Assembly (NCBI RefSeq): GCF_900172345.1
Contig: NZ_FWFY01000004.1
Coordinates: forward strand, 124,001-188,000
Source: Limimaricola soesokkakensis
GTDB lineage: Bacteria > Pseudomonadota > Alphaproteobacteria > Rhodobacterales > Rhodobacteraceae
Direction: 5' to 3'
Length of the DNA stretch: 64,000 nt
The notes beneath the pieces are model-generated. The model ran no database searches. It saw only the letters and a list, made by a program, of their open reading frames with translations, and had not been told where the DNA came from. Both the position numbers and the translations under genes were made by a program. Positions within the stretch are counted from its first letter, which is position 1. The number at the start of each line of letters is the position of its first letter. Below are positions 63,916 to 64,000 of this stretch, piece after piece.

Positions 63916-64000
63916 TCATTTCATGTCCGGGTGATCGCTGGGGGCGGTCATCTGCTTCATCAGAAGCTGCTCGGTCTCCTCGACATCCTCCGCCGCGGCG
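63916..64000 (-). CDS. TRAP transporter small permease subunit (DctQ), C-terminal end only
   Basis: Only the last 28 codons are inside the window: AEDVEETEQLLMKQMTAPSD then HPDMK-stop. The stop is 40 bp before the DctM start. The polar C-terminal tail after the last helix fits DctQ. The identity rests on position before dctM, so this is a contextual call. Confidence 0.65.
   Translation of the reverse strand, partial: AAAEDVEETEQLLMKQMTAPSDHPDMK

Overview
The window is a piece of chromosome from a high-GC alphaproteobacterium, most likely order Rhodobacterales (Paracoccaceae/Roseobacteraceae). The evidence is the overall coding style, the hom-glpX-recJ and ribB-ribH-nusB orders, small families typical of that group (DUF6324, DUF2842, DUF6476, MmcB), TRAP transporters at both ends, an alphaproteobacterial-type tRNA-His (A73, no encoded G-1) and a G/C-rich intergenic stem-loop repeat ending in GCGTATTT..GGAAAGATGAAC. 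Most of the window is core chromosome; clear signs of transfer are confined to about 5.8-6.5 kb.

Layout. 0-5.7 kb: partial TAXI-type TRAP receptor, an unresolved 0.7 kb stretch, a molybdopterin-fold secreted protein, an orphan NarL-type regulator, then an RsbQ-like hydrolase translationally coupled to a PAS/HWE histidine kinase, and asparaginase. 5.7-6.6 kb: AT-richer stretch with a perfect inverted repeat and a broken tyrosine recombinase lying at the 3' side of tRNA-Leu(UAA). 6.7-11.2 kb: TPR protein, rhomboid protease, GFA protein, inositol monophosphatase-like enzyme and the divergent metR/metF pair. 11.3-17.4 kb: a chain of overlapping genes (ligase-associated exonuclease, ATP-dependent DNA ligase, EEP membrane protein), then pepF and a GNAT. 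17.4-23.5 kb: two oxidoreductases, rpoH, an rluA-like gene starting head-to-head with a DUF6476 gene, two tandem secreted paralogues with a chaplin-like two-cysteine core and acidic low-complexity tails, and an SPW protein. 23.7-28.5 kb: tRNA-His, DUF6324, mmcB, DUF488, nusB-ribH-ribB and thiamine diphosphokinase. 28.7-37.7 kb: a 733-residue largely disordered protein, DUF2842, purA, secG, pyrG, GNAT, MipA/OmpV, rlmJ and TerB.

37.8-44.5 kb: one long plus-strand unit with a polar amino-acid-type ABC transporter (ATPase, binding protein, two permeases), a class I glutamine amidotransferase, a PuuA-like glutamylamine ligase and a PuuB-like FAD oxidase; together they suggest import and gamma-glutamylation-based breakdown of an amine. 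44.6-50.7 kb (minus): rpmG, RNase P RNA, an AmpD-like amidase, a lipoprotein with an Excalibur-type end, gatA, gatC, a ceramidase-like membrane protein and glutamate dehydrogenase. 50.9-54.6 kb: a Tad-like trio (VWA protein and two TadE-like pseudopilins) without the rest of a Tad machine, and small envelope proteins. 54.6-60.9 kb: hom, glpX, recJ, two tandem identical tRNA-Glu genes and gnd. 60.9-64 kb (minus): small membrane protein, amidase and TRAP permeases.

The most promising undescribed items are the chaplin-like tandem secreted pair, the hydrolase/HWE-kinase pair, and the disordered 733-residue protein. Recurrent architectural oddities are three convergent gene pairs that share one CTAG as both stop codons, and one divergent pair whose start codons overlap in CATG.
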